Shown here: positions 1-8,397 of the stretch, piece after piece
Layout of the letters: every line of letters begins with the position of its first letter
Position numbering within the stretch: position 1 is the stretch's first letter
Assembly (NCBI RefSeq): GCF_001715295.1
Contig: NZ_MDKB01000001.1
Location: forward strand, 1,183,787 to 1,247,786
Length of the DNA: 64,000 nucleotides
From: Streptomyces griseus
Lineage (GTDB): Bacteria; Actinomycetota; Actinomycetes; Streptomycetales; Streptomycetaceae
Direction: 5' to 3'
The notes under the pieces: generated by a model
What the model was told of the DNA's origin: nothing
Databases searched by the model: none
What the model saw: the letters and a program-made list of their open reading frames with translations, nothing else
Translations under genes and position numbers: made by a program

Positions 1-1600
1 CGGCCAGGTCGCCCCGGCCAAGCCCCTGTGCGCGCAGGTGGTGGGCCCAGCGGTTGGCGGACGCGTTCAGCTCCGCGTAGGTGATCCGCCGGTCACCGTC
101 GATCAGCGCGACCGCGTCCGGGAAGCGGGCCACCTGCTTCTCGAACCGCTCCACCAGCGAGACGTCCTCCCGGTCGGTCACGGCCCCGGCCCACGGTCCG
201 AGCAGCAGCTCCCGCTCGGCTCCCGAGAGCACCTCCAGCTCCGCGATCCTGCGGCCGGCCGGCTCTCCCCGCCCCTCGGCCGGCGCGAGGGCGGCCGTGA
301 GGAAGGCGGCGAAGCGGTCCTGGTGGGCGGCGACGGCGTCGGAGTCGACCCCGTCCACCGGGGTGTCGAAGTCGATGCGCAGGCCGTCCGCCGTCCCCAG
401 GTCGTACACCGCGACGCTGAGGTCGTCCACGGGGCCGTTGCTCACGTTGTGGTTGATCGTGGGGTGGCCGCACACCGTCATGTCGGCGTTGAAGCCCATG
501 ATGTTGAGGATCGGCCCGGTCAGCCTGCGGGCGCCGGTGAGGGCGCCGGCCTCCCGCCGCAGGTCCTCGTAACGGGTCAGCTGGTGGCGCAGACCGTGCT
601 TGACCTCGGCGGACACCGTCCGCACCAGCGTGTGGAGGGTGTCCTCGGGGCCCACGCGCAGCCGCAGCGGTACGACGTTCGACGTCATGCCGGGTGTACT
701 GCGGGAGGCCTTCGTGGTCCGGCCCGTCACCGGCAGCCGGAGCATCAGCTCGTCCTGCGCCGTGACGCGGTGCAGGTACCCCGCGAACAGGGCGACGACC
801 AGGACGGGCCAGGAGACCCGCTCGGCGCGCGCCACGGCGCGCAGCCGGGCCGCGTCCGCCGCCGGCACCAGGACCGTGCGACGGGCGAAGGGCAGGACGC
901 CCCGGGACGGGACCGCCCGGGCGGCGCCACGGACCAGGCTGTGCCGTGTCTCCGGCGCTCCCGCCAAGTGTTCCCGCCAGGCCGCCCGTTCGGTGACGGC
1001 CTCCTCGGAGCTCCGCCAGGCGGCGTCCTCGGCATGCAGGTCGGACAGCCGACCGAACGGCGCATCGCCCCACAGTTCGCCGGCGACCGCCTTCTCGTAC
1101 AGCTCGACCAGCCGCTTCAGCAGCATCGACACGCTCACGCCGTCGACCAGCAGGTGGTGGAAGGCGTAGAAGTAGAAGTACCGGTCCTCGGCCAGCTTGA
1201 TCAGCGCGCAGCGGACCGGGGACTCGCGGGTCAGGTCGAAAGGGCTCCCGACCGCAGCGTCCATCAGACCCCAGGCCGCACGCTCCGGATTCTCCTCGGC
1301 GCTCACGTCGGTGAACGGGAGGGTACGGGCGCCCGGTTCGGCGTCGATCAGCTGCCACACGGTCTCGCCGTCGTCCTCGAAGCAGCGGGTGCGCATGACG
1401 TCCGCTTCCTCCACGAGGCGGCGCCAGGCGGCCCGCATCAGCGCCGGGTCCACCGGGCCGAGGATGTCCCGGCACTCTGCGACGTTGTACCTCAGGCCGG
1501 TGGGGTCCAGGGTGTGAGCCGTCCAGATGTCGCGCTGGGCCTCCGAGAGCGGCAGCCGGAAGGCAGCCGGAGCGGGTGCGACGGTCGCGTCGGACGGCAT
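1..1600 (-). CDS. Nonribosomal peptide synthetase, N-terminal condensation domain and start of adenylation domain (3' end beyond window)
   Basis: Reads leftwards off the window edge; about 533 residues are visible. Residues 15-440 form a condensation domain with the HHxxxDG catalytic motif as HHLLVDG (His148, His149, Asp153). From about residue 470 an adenylation domain begins (core ITYAELNASANRWA). It therefore starts a C-A elongation or termination module that condenses and activates an amino acid; the substrate code and any PCP/TE domains lie outside. The ATG at 1600 is chosen because AGGAG sits 7 nt upstream and the condensation domain starts immediately after it. The 220 nt before the upstream regulator must hold its promoter. 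A first C domain without a preceding module suggests an upstream enzyme or fatty-acyl donor, but that cannot be decided here. Confidence 0.93.
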   Translation of the reverse strand, partial: MPSDATVAPAPAAFRLPLSEAQRDIWTAHTLDPTGLRYNVAECRDILGPVDPALMRAAWRRLVEEADVMRTRCFEDDGETVWQLIDAEPGARTLPFTDVSAEENPERAAWGLMDAAVGSPFDLTRESPVRCALIKLAEDRYFYFYAFHHLLVDGVSVSMLLKRLVELYEKAVAGELWGDAPFGRLSDLHAEDAAWRSSEEAVTERAAWREHLAGAPETRHSLVRGAARAVPSRGVLPFARRTVLVPAADAARLRAVARAERVSWPVLVVALFAGYLHRVTAQDELMLRLPVTGRTTKASRSTPGMTSNVVPLRLRVGPEDTLHTLVRTVSAEVKHGLRHQLTRYEDLRREAGALTGARRLTGPILNIMGFNADMTVCGHPTINHNVSNGPVDDLSVAVYDLGTADGLRIDFDTPVDGVDSDAVAAHQDRFAAFLTAALAPAEGRGEPAGRRIAELEVLSGAERELLLGPWAGAVTDREDVSLVERFEKQVARFPDAVALIDGDRRITYAELNASANRWAHHLRAQGLGRGDLA

Positions 1601-1821
1601 GGGGTCTCCTGTGTGGGTCGCGGCGGGGAGGGGCGGGTCCTGCGAGCGCGGAGCGAGGGAGTACGGGCGGTGCCGGGCCGGCGGACCGGGAGGGAGGAGC
1701 CGGCCACGGCCGGCCCCGCCCTGTCGTCCGTGCCGGGCCGGCAGGGCCATACAACCGCCGGAGCCGGGTGCGGAGCGGCAGTTGTCCCGGCGGTAGCACC
1801 AGCAGTTCGCAGGGGCGGCAG

Positions 1822-3153
1822 TCAGACGGCAGCCGCGGCGCCGACCGACGCGCGCACCACGCACAGGACGCGGAACCCCGGTCGTCCGCTGTCCCCGCTT
1901 GACCGGACGACGCCGCTGACCAGCAGCTCACGGACCAGCCGCCCGCACTCCGGCAGCGTGTACCCGGTCAGCCGCACGACGTCCTGGAGCAGGAACTCCC
2001 CGTCGTCCACGCGGCACAGGTCGCCGACCAGCGTCCGGTACGCGACGGGCAGCGCGGCGAGGGTGCGGCCGACCCGCTCCTGAAGACGGGAGCCGTGCGG
2101 GTCTCCGGCGAGGTGGTCGAGCAGCGGGGCCGGGTCGGAGTCGACGATGTTGCGCAGGGTGGAGAGGTCGCAGACGGTGAGCCAGGAGGCGGCGGCGCCC
2201 AGGGCGGCCGGGTGGCCGTCGAGGCGGTGGCATATCCAGGCGACATCGGCGAGCGCCTGCTCGTCGGGCACGATGTCCGGGCGGACCCGGCGGAGCTGAC
2301 TGAGGAAGAACCGGACGGCCGCCCCGTCCGTGCCCCCGGCAGTGGGGGCGGGCGCCTCCAACGGAGAGAGGAGGAAGAGGCGTTCACCGGGTACGTTCCA
2401 CGGCCGCTCCCCGGTGATCAGCAGTCGCAGGCCTGGGAACTCACGCAGCAGCCGGCTCAGCCGTCCGAAGTCGAGGCCGCCGGTGTCGACGCCGTCGAGG
2501 ACGAGCACGGTGCCGTGTCCGCCGATGGCCCCCACGACCTCCCCGAGCCCGGGCAGCAGGTCCACGGCCTCACCGTCGCCGCGCAGGAAACGCGCGCACC
2601 CGTCGGCCAGCCGGGGCAGCGGGTCGTCGTCGGCCCGGAGACAGTCGGCGGTGGCCTCGGCACCGGAGTGCCACAGTACGGGCAGCCCGGCGTCGTGCAG
2701 CCGGGCTGCCGCCTCCAGGGCGAGCCTGGTCTTGCCGACGCCACTCAGTCCGACGACGGTGATCAGCCGCTCCGTACCCGACCTCAGCTCCTCGACGACC
2801 ACGCCCGTCTCCGCCTCCCGGCCCACCAGCGGGTACAGCGGGACGGGCGGCGCCGCCCGTTCCAGGGACGGGCGGCGGATGTCATCGCCCGCCCGCGGCC
2901 CGCGTCCGGCCGCCTCCAGCGCCGTACGCGAACGGGGGCCGAGTCTCAGCGCGTCGGCGATCAGGCGCAGGGTGTCCGTTCTCGGCCGCTGGGCCTTTCC
3001 CTTCTCCAGGTCCCGGATGGCACGCACGCTGATGGTGGAGAGGTCCGCCAGCTCCCGCTGGGTCAGACCGATACGGAGACGGTGGCCACGTATCAGGGAG
3101 CCGAGGGGGACGGAGGTCGCCGGGGTGTCCTGCGGGGGGAGGCTGAGCGTCAT
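1822..3153 (-). CDS. XRE-type HTH regulator fused to NB-ARC-like ATPase
   Basis: 443 aa. Residues 15-80 form a Cro/C1-type helix-turn-helix (LRIGLTQRELADLSTISVRA). Residues 100-400 resemble the NB-ARC/STAND ATPase found in regulators of antibiotic clusters: Walker A GLSGVGKT near residue 140 and a Walker B TVLVLDGVD near 220. No TPR tail is visible and the protein ends soon after a winged-helix-like segment, so it is shorter than the usual 700-1000 aa members. Oriented with the NRPS gene and 221 nt upstream of it, so it is probably a cluster-situated regulator. Start chosen from the ATG that immediately precedes the HTH; no strong Shine-Dalgarno was seen. Confidence 0.85.
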   Translation of the reverse strand: MTLSLPPQDTPATSVPLGSLIRGHRLRIGLTQRELADLSTISVRAIRDLEKGKAQRPRTDTLRLIADALRLGPRSRTALEAAGRGPRAGDDIRRPSLERAAPPVPLYPLVGREAETGVVVEELRSGTERLITVVGLSGVGKTRLALEAAARLHDAGLPVLWHSGAEATADCLRADDDPLPRLADGCARFLRGDGEAVDLLPGLGEVVGAIGGHGTVLVLDGVDTGGLDFGRLSRLLREFPGLRLLITGERPWNVPGERLFLLSPLEAPAPTAGGTDGAAVRFFLSQLRRVRPDIVPDEQALADVAWICHRLDGHPAALGAAASWLTVCDLSTLRNIVDSDPAPLLDHLAGDPHGSRLQERVGRTLAALPVAYRTLVGDLCRVDDGEFLLQDVVRLTGYTLPECGRLVRELLVSGVVRSSGDSGRPGFRVLCVVRASVGAAAAV

Positions 3154-3660
3154 GAAAGGACTCCTGCTCGTCGGGGGGAGGCGACCCCGGAAGCGGCTGC
3201 GGGCCGGGGTGCTGTGAGGGACGGCTGTCGTGCCTTAGGGCTGTCCCGCACTTCCCGGCGGGCTTACGAGACAGCGACGGCACCTCGCCGCGCTGTCGGA
3301 ACGTCCCGTACATCCGGTACGTGGACGCCCTCTGCCGTGCGATGCACCCGTCTGCCCGCCGCCCGCTGATCCACCGGGAGTGGTGGGACAGCGCCCTGCT
3401 TCTGCCGGGATCCTCCAGACGGGGGCTATCCGGGGGGCATCGCGCGACCAACGCGGTCCAGGGGCGGCCGGCCCGTTCCGCGATAGCGACGGGGCGCGCA
3501 CGGGAAGCGGATACGCCGTGCCGGGGCGGACGCGCACTGCGGGTGATAGGGGTGCGGACCCGTGATAGCGGGGGGATAAGGCCGGGACCGGTGCGGTGAA
3601 TCCGGTCGTTCCTAACGTGATGTCCACAAGGAAACGGAACACCGACGAGAGGCCAGTCCG
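3154..3660 (+). promoter_or_regulatory. Divergent regulatory region with GATAG motifs ahead of the small secreted peptide
   Basis: This 507-nt gap separates the HTH/NB-ARC gene from the small peptide gene. I see no credible gene in it. It contains GCGATAGCG at 3479-3487, GTGATAG at 3543-3549 and again at 3562-3568 (19-nt period), the last followed by a G-run. TAACGT at 3613-3618 fits a -10 box for the peptide gene, with a transcript starting about 40 nt before its ATG. The same CGTGATAG plus G-run word recurs at 7447-7461 in front of the SnoaL-like gene. Binding by a local regulator is inferred only. Confidence 0.45.
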
Positions 3661-3852
3661 ATGACGAAGAACACCACCGCCCGCAACGCCCTCCGCGCCG
3701 CCTTCGCCACCGCCGCGGTCGTGATCGTGACCGGGATCGGTGTCCAGACGGGCTGGGCCGACGACGCGTCGGGGACCCCCACCCAGCCGGCCACCACCAG
3801 CACCCCCACCCCCGGTGCCACCGGCCCCACGGACAACAACCCCTGGGACTGA
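3661..3852 (+). CDS. Small secreted peptide of 63 residues
   Basis: 63 aa: a short basic N-terminus (MTKNTTARNALR), a hydrophobic stretch at about 14-31 and an A-D-D junction near 33 that looks like a signal-peptidase cleavage site. The mature part would be about 30 residues, rich in Pro/Thr/Ser/Gly and ending NNPWD. GAGAGG lies 8-13 nt before the ATG and a candidate -10 is at 3613-3618. It sits alone between two regulators of the NRPS edge, with putative regulator motifs upstream. I recognise no family. It might be a signalling peptide or cell-wall protein, or simply a small exported orphan. The signal peptide, RBS and promoter together make it more than a chance reading frame. Confidence 0.7.
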   Translation: MTKNTTARNALRAAFATAAVVIVTGIGVQTGWADDASGTPTQPATTSTPTPGATGPTDNNPWD

Positions 3853-3902
3853 CCGCCCGGGCACTGAGCCCCCGGCCCCCGGCCCGAGTGCAACCTGTGT
3901 CC

Positions 3903-4122
3903 GCTGACGTCAGGTCCTGTGGCTGCCGACCTCAGTCTCTGCTTCCACGACCTCGGCTCCTGCGTCTGCTGACTTCAGCCTCCGCGTCCGATGACCCCGG
4001 ACTCCGCATCCGCCGACCTCGGCTCCTGTGTCTGCTGACCTCGGCCTCCACGTCTGCCGACCTCGGCTCCCGCGTCCGTCGATCTCAGACTCCCGCGCCC
4101 GCCGACTTCCGCCCCCGGCACC
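3903..4122. repeat. Degenerate 22-bp tandem repeat, ten units
   Basis: Ten consecutive units of 22 bp (one of 21, and one extra base before the last) start at 3903, 3925, 3947, 3968, 3990, 4012, 4034, 4056, 4078 and 4101. The consensus is close to GCCGACCTCGGCTCCCGCGTC; positions GAC-TC-G and CTCC are best conserved. The period is not a multiple of three and no frame gives a repeat protein, so it is non-coding. It occupies the gap between the secreted peptide gene and the 3' end of the SARP gene. 22 bp equals about two helical turns. Confidence 0.85.
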
Positions 4123-4178
4123 GCTCGTTTCGGCCCGCCCCGAGCCGGGTGGCCCCAGCCACTGTGCGGCCGCCGGTC

Positions 4179-7100
4179 TCAGCCGGCGCCGAGAAGCCGC
4201 CGCGTCTCCGCCAGCTCACGCTTCATGCCCCGGTTCCTGAACACGTCCAGCGCAGGGGCGAGCAGTTCCCTGGCACGCTCCGGTTCACCGTCCAGCAGCC
4301 GCGCCAGATCCAGGCGGGCCAGAGCACCACCGCCGAAGTCCATGATCTGCTCGCGGGCCGTGACGGCCCGGTCGAAGAAGTACCTGGCCCGGTCGGGCCG
4401 CCCCATCAGCGCGAAGGCGCTGCCCAGATCGCGCAGCAGATGCCCCTCGCCGATCACATCCCCGGAGTCCCGGCACAGTTCCAGAACCTCCGTGAACGTC
4501 AGCACCGCGAGATCGAGTTCACCCCGCTCCAACAGCAGCTGCCCCACCCTGCGCAGGGTCCGCGCCCTGCCTCCCGGATAGCCGACCCCGTCGTAGATCT
4601 CCAGAGCCTCGTCCAACTGAGTCTGCGCCGCGGCCTTGTCCCCCCGGCGCATCCGTATGTGGGCGCTCTGGGTGAGCACGATCGCCCGGCCCACCACGTC
4701 ACCGGCCCGGTCGAAGTCCGCAAGGGCCCGTTCGTACAGTTCGAGGGCGGTGTCGTCCTCGCCGTTCGTCCGCGCGATGAGCGCCATGTCGCGGCGGCAC
4801 AGCGCCTCGCCCTGCGGCTCGTCCAGGGCCTGGAAGACGTCGAGCGCCGAACTCAGTGCCTGACGTGCCATGTCGAACTCGTTGCGGCTCATGTACAAGG
4901 AACCGAGCGAGGCGCGGACCGCGGCGGTGCCCCGCAGATTGCCGGCCTTGCGCACGGCGGCCAGCGCCCGCACATGGGTCTGCTCCCACAGGTCGTAAAG
5001 GCCCCGCACCTCGAACAGGGTGACCAGGGTCGTCGCCAGGTCCCAGCTGACGTCGTGCAGGCCCTCGTCGGCGGCGTGCTCCACCATCCCGCACAGGGCG
5101 GCCTGCTCCCCGTCGAACCAGGCCAGCGGATCGGCGAGCAGGTCCTCGGTGCAGGAAGCGGGCGGCGCCCAGCGCGGGGCATCGCCGTGCAGGACGGTGA
5201 AGTCGCCGCCGTAGACCTTGCGATGGGCCTCCTGCGCGAGATGCATCCAGCCGCCCGCCATGCGCGAGAGCGCGGCCCGCCGGGTCTCGGGGGCGTCGTG
5301 CTCGGCCAGTTGCTCGCGGGCGTAGACCCGGATGATCTCGTGGAACTGGTACCGGTAGCCGCCGGTGCGCTCCACACCGACGACGTCCAGCATCTGCATG
5401 TCCACCAGTGGTTCCATCAGGTCCGACGGCACGGGGCGGTCGTCGTCCAGCAGGGCGCCGGCCAGCCAGCTGGGCAGCGTCGGTGTCCGGGACATGCTCA
5501 GCATGCGCAGCAGCCGGCGGTCCTCCGGCGTCAGACCGTTGTACGTGAGCGACAGGCTCGCCCGCATCGTCATCTCGCCGTGCGCCAGTTCGTCCAGACG
5601 GTGCCGCTCGTTGGCCAGCCTGTGCACCATCGAGGCCAGGGTCCAGTGCGGGCGGGCGGCGAGCCGGGCGGCCGCGATCCGCAGAGCCAGCGGCAGCCGT
5701 CCCACCGTACGGACCAGAGCCTCGGCGGACGCCGCCTCACCCTCGACCCTCTCCCGCCCGATGATGCCGGACAGCAGTCTCAGTGCCCGCTCCTCGTCCA
5801 GGACGTCCAGCTCGACGCGGTACGCGCCGGGCAGCGCGGTCAGCCGCGCCCGGCTGGTGACCAGCACGGCACAGTCACGGCTGCCGGGGAGCAGTGGTTG
5901 CACCTGGCCTTCCGTGGCGGCGTCGTCCAGGACCACCAGAAGGCGGCGCGAGGCCAGCCGGGTCCGGTACATCTCCGCCCGCTCGTCCAGCGAGTCCGGG
6001 ATCAGCTGACCAGGGATGCCCAGTGCCCGCAGGAAGCGGCCCAGCACCTCCAGGGCGGTGGCCGGTGTGCCGGTGCCGCGCAGGTCGCAGTAGAGCTGAC
6101 CGTCGGGGAACCCCGTCTCGGCGAGCCGGTGCGCGACGTTCACGGCGAGCGTGGACTTGCCGGTGCCCGGCTTGCCGGTGATCACGGCGAGCCCCACCAC
6201 CTTGCGGCCCCGGCCACCGGCCAACGCCTGCTCCAGGGAGGCCAGCTGGGCCTCGTCCGCGACGAAGTCGGACGTCGAGGCGGGGAGTTGCTGCGGCCGG
6301 ACGTCGTGCGACTGCTGCTCGGCCCGGTCGCGGGAGGCGTCCTGGAGGGTGGTGGGGGAGAGTGGTCTCCGGGAGGGCTCGCGGTCACCCCGGTCCGCGG
6401 TCCGTTCGGCACCGGCCTGCGTTCCGGACCCGCCGGACGGCCCCCGGCTTCCCGCGCGTCGGGTCGTGGGGGCCGAGGCGGCGCCGGGGTGGGCTCCCGC
6501 CTCTCCGTCCCGGGGCTGCGGCGCCCGGGACGGAGGGGGCAGTTCACCGGCGAGGATCGCCGCCTCGAGCTGCTGCAGCTCCCTGCCCGGTGCCAGCCCG
6601 AGTTCCTGGTCGAGGATCCTGCGCCCGGCGCGGAACGCCTCCAGTGCCTCCGCCTGGCGCCCCGACCAGTACAGGGCACACATCAGCTGCCCGCGCAGAC
6701 GCTCACGCAACGGATTCTCATGGGTGAGTAGTTGAAGCTCTCCCACGAGCCGGTCGTGCCGTCCCAGCTCCAGTTCGATCTGCAACCGCAGCTCGACGGC
6801 GCTCAGCCGTTCCTCGTCCAGCTTGTGGGCCTTGTTGGTGAGCGGGCCGCTCACCAGCCCGGTCAGTGACGCGCCCTGTCCCAGGGCCACCGCCGACTTC
6901 AGCAGCGTCACCGCCTTCTCCGGCTCGCCCTCGTCGCGCTGCCGCCGCGCCATCGCGACCAGGCCGGTGAACAGCAGCGAGTCGACGTCCCCGGTGTCGA
7001 CCTGGAGCACGTAACCCGGCGGACGGGTCGAGATCGAGACGGTACTGTCCGCGCCGGCCAGGAGCTTCCGCAGCCGGGAGACACAGATCTGCACCTGGGT

Positions 7101-7373
7101 GCGCGCGGTCTCCGGAGGGTTGTCCTCCCAGATCAGGTCCACCAGATAGTTCGTGCCGACGACCCGGTTCGCCTCCAGCAGCAACGCGGCCAGGATCACC
7201 TCCTGCCGTCCCGGCGGCACCCGCAGCGGCCCGTCCTTGCCCCGGACCTGGAGCGGACCCATTAACTGGAAAGGGGGTCGCGACGTGCCGGGGGCATGCT
7301 GGACCGTATGCGTCGTGCCCTCGGCCACCGGGCCTCCGACCTCGTAAGCGACTTGATACGTCGGGATCAACAT
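4179..7373 (-). CDS. AfsR-like SARP transcriptional regulator with NB-ARC and TPR domains
   Basis: About 1064 aa from the chosen start. Residues 35-125: OmpR-type winged helix (FQLMGPLQV, then the RQEVILAALLLEANRVV helix). Residues 130-270: bacterial transcriptional activation domain. A Pro/Arg/Ser-rich linker follows, then NB-ARC with Walker A GKPGTGKS around residue 405, and a TPR tail to the end. This is the standard AfsR layout for activators of antibiotic clusters. The start is uncertain: ATG at 7373 is used; the ATG at 7262 would remove the first beta-strand of the DNA-binding domain. Upstream of 7262 the in-frame Leu37 codon is TTA (complement 7263-7265), so translation probably depends on the bldA tRNA. 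Divergent from the SnoaL-like gene. Confidence 0.9.
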   Translation of the reverse strand: MLIPTYQVAYEVGGPVAEGTTHTVQHAPGTSRPPFQLMGPLQVRGKDGPLRVPPGRQEVILAALLLEANRVVGTNYLVDLIWEDNPPETARTQVQICVSRLRKLLAGADSTVSISTRPPGYVLQVDTGDVDSLLFTGLVAMARRQRDEGEPEKAVTLLKSAVALGQGASLTGLVSGPLTNKAHKLDEERLSAVELRLQIELELGRHDRLVGELQLLTHENPLRERLRGQLMCALYWSGRQAEALEAFRAGRRILDQELGLAPGRELQQLEAAILAGELPPPSRAPQPRDGEAGAHPGAASAPTTRRAGSRGPSGGSGTQAGAERTADRGDREPSRRPLSPTTLQDASRDRAEQQSHDVRPQQLPASTSDFVADEAQLASLEQALAGGRGRKVVGLAVITGKPGTGKSTLAVNVAHRLAETGFPDGQLYCDLRGTGTPATALEVLGRFLRALGIPGQLIPDSLDERAEMYRTRLASRRLLVVLDDAATEGQVQPLLPGSRDCAVLVTSRARLTALPGAYRVELDVLDEERALRLLSGIIGRERVEGEAASAEALVRTVGRLPLALRIAAARLAARPHWTLASMVHRLANERHRLDELAHGEMTMRASLSLTYNGLTPEDRRLLRMLSMSRTPTLPSWLAGALLDDDRPVPSDLMEPLVDMQMLDVVGVERTGGYRYQFHEIIRVYAREQLAEHDAPETRRAALSRMAGGWMHLAQEAHRKVYGGDFTVLHGDAPRWAPPASCTEDLLADPLAWFDGEQAALCGMVEHAADEGLHDVSWDLATTLVTLFEVRGLYDLWEQTHVRALAAVRKAGNLRGTAAVRASLGSLYMSRNEFDMARQALSSALDVFQALDEPQGEALCRRDMALIARTNGEDDTALELYERALADFDRAGDVVGRAIVLTQSAHIRMRRGDKAAAQTQLDEALEIYDGVGYPGGRARTLRRVGQLLLERGELDLAVLTFTEVLELCRDSGDVIGEGHLLRDLGSAFALMGRPDRARYFFDRAVTAREQIMDFGGGALARLDLARLLDGEPERARELLAPALDVFRNRGMKRELAETRRLLGAG

Positions 7374-7446
7374 TCCCAAAGGTTCCACAACCCTCACGGT
7401 CTGTCCATCCTGCCGTGGCCTGAACCCGGCTCCCGGCGGATAGCGG

Positions 7447-7461
7447 CGTGATAGGCGGGGG
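7447..7461 (+). promoter_or_regulatory. CGTGATAG plus G-run motif between the SARP and SnoaL-like genes
   Basis: In the 136-nt divergent gap, CGTGATAGGCGGGGG matches CGTGATAGCGGGGGG at 3561-3575 at nearly every position, and a related GGATAGCGG precedes it. Occurrence in two promoter regions of the same cluster suggests a shared operator for the SARP or the HTH/NB-ARC protein; this is inference from two sites. Confidence 0.4.
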
Positions 7462-7509
7462 TTGGCGCACTGCGCAAGAGTGCAGGGCGAAGCAGAAAGG
7501 AGGCGTCCC

Positions 7510-7962
7510 ATGCACGCCGACGCCTGGACGAACACGGGCCCCGACGCGGCGAGCGACCTGGTCACCGCCGCCGGCGCCGACCACGTCCGCCTCGTCTACG
7601 ACTACCTCGACGCCGGTGACCTCGACGCGTGCGCCTCGCTGTTGCACGACCACGTCGAACTGGAACTGCCCGGCGTCCCCACCGTCCGCGGCCGTACCGC
7701 GGTCCTGCGCGCCCACCGCGACCACACCGGGTCCCACACCCGCCACGAGATCGACCGCGTCGTCGCCCGCGACCGGAGCATCGTCGCCGCCGGCCGCCGC
7801 ATCACCTCCGGCACCGAGGTCACCACCCTGCGCTTCGTGGACTTCTTCCGCATCGCAGGCGACGGCATGGTGGAGTCCTGTACGCGCTACTACCACACGG
7901 AGCCGGAAGGGTGCGGGACGAGGCCGTGGACAGGGGCCGGGGCCCCGCCGCCCACGCGTTGA
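7510..7962 (+). CDS. SnoaL-like / NTF2-fold protein
   Basis: 150 aa. The core (residues 20-130) reads as an NTF2-like alpha+beta barrel: VYDYLDAGDLDACASLLHDHVELELPG is the usual first helix and strand of SnoaL-like proteins, followed by a G-R-A-V helix start and a strand with GTEVTTLRFVDFFRI. Such proteins range from polyketide cyclases and ketosteroid-isomerase-like enzymes to accessory proteins with no catalysis; the sequence does not decide among them. ATG at 7510 is preceded by AAGGAGG at ideal spacing, which overrides the longer upstream frame. It is divergent from the SARP and carries the shared GTGATAG motif, so it is likely controlled with the NRPS cluster edge. Confidence 0.8.
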   Translation: MHADAWTNTGPDAASDLVTAAGADHVRLVYDYLDAGDLDACASLLHDHVELELPGVPTVRGRTAVLRAHRDHTGSHTRHEIDRVVARDRSIVAAGRRITSGTEVTTLRFVDFFRIAGDGMVESCTRYYHTEPEGCGTRPWTGAGAPPPTR

Positions 7963-8397
7963 GAGGGGCTGTGCCTCCGGAGGGGCCCGGCGTCCTGGCC
8001 GCGCCCGCTTCCGCGACGCCCGCCCCGGCGACCCGGACGGAAGCGACGCCGGCCGGGCCACGCCGGATCGACGCCATACCCGGCCGCGCGGTCGACCGCG
8101 AGGAGAGCCCGCCCGACATCGATACGGTCCTCGACCGTGTGTCGCCCCCGTGATGTACCGCATCCGCTTCCGTCCGGAGGGGCTCGACACCGCGTACGCG
8201 TCATCCGGTGGCAGGGCTCGCCAGGTCGGCCGACCGCTGACCGCCGCCCCACCTGCGGACCCCCGCCCCGAGCCGGCCACCCCCACGCCGTCCCCGGGCA
8301 CCGTCCGGTCGCCACCCGAGGTGCGGGCGGGCTCGGACAAGGACAACCGTCGCCCGGCGAGCCACAACGATCGGTTGGGCGTCCCTACAGTGAACCC
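7963..8397. other. Gap without a supported gene; leaderless promoter for the LysR gene at its end
   Basis: 435 nt of GC-rich sequence in which no frame looks like protein. At the right end TACAGT (8386-8391) fits a -10 box and lies 6 nt before the LysR ATG, so that gene is probably transcribed from its own start codon without a leader. No clear -35 was found. Confidence 0.5.

Noticed and set aside
38..2083. Long plus-strand frames antisense to the NRPS and HTH/NB-ARC genes
   Set aside because: They are Arg/Pro/Gly-rich shadows produced by high GC; the minus strand carries the recognisable condensation domain and HTH.
3903..4122. CRISPR array
   Set aside because: Repeats are directly tandem with no spacers, degenerate, and no cas genes are near.
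3888..6731. 947-aa plus-strand frame opposite the SARP gene
   Set aside because: It runs through the 22-bp repeats and antisense to the SARP; no family features.
7963..8397. Possible extension of the LysR gene to an upstream start at 8137
   Set aside because: The added 87 residues are Pro/Arg-rich and precede a -10 box; the HTH starts at 8398.
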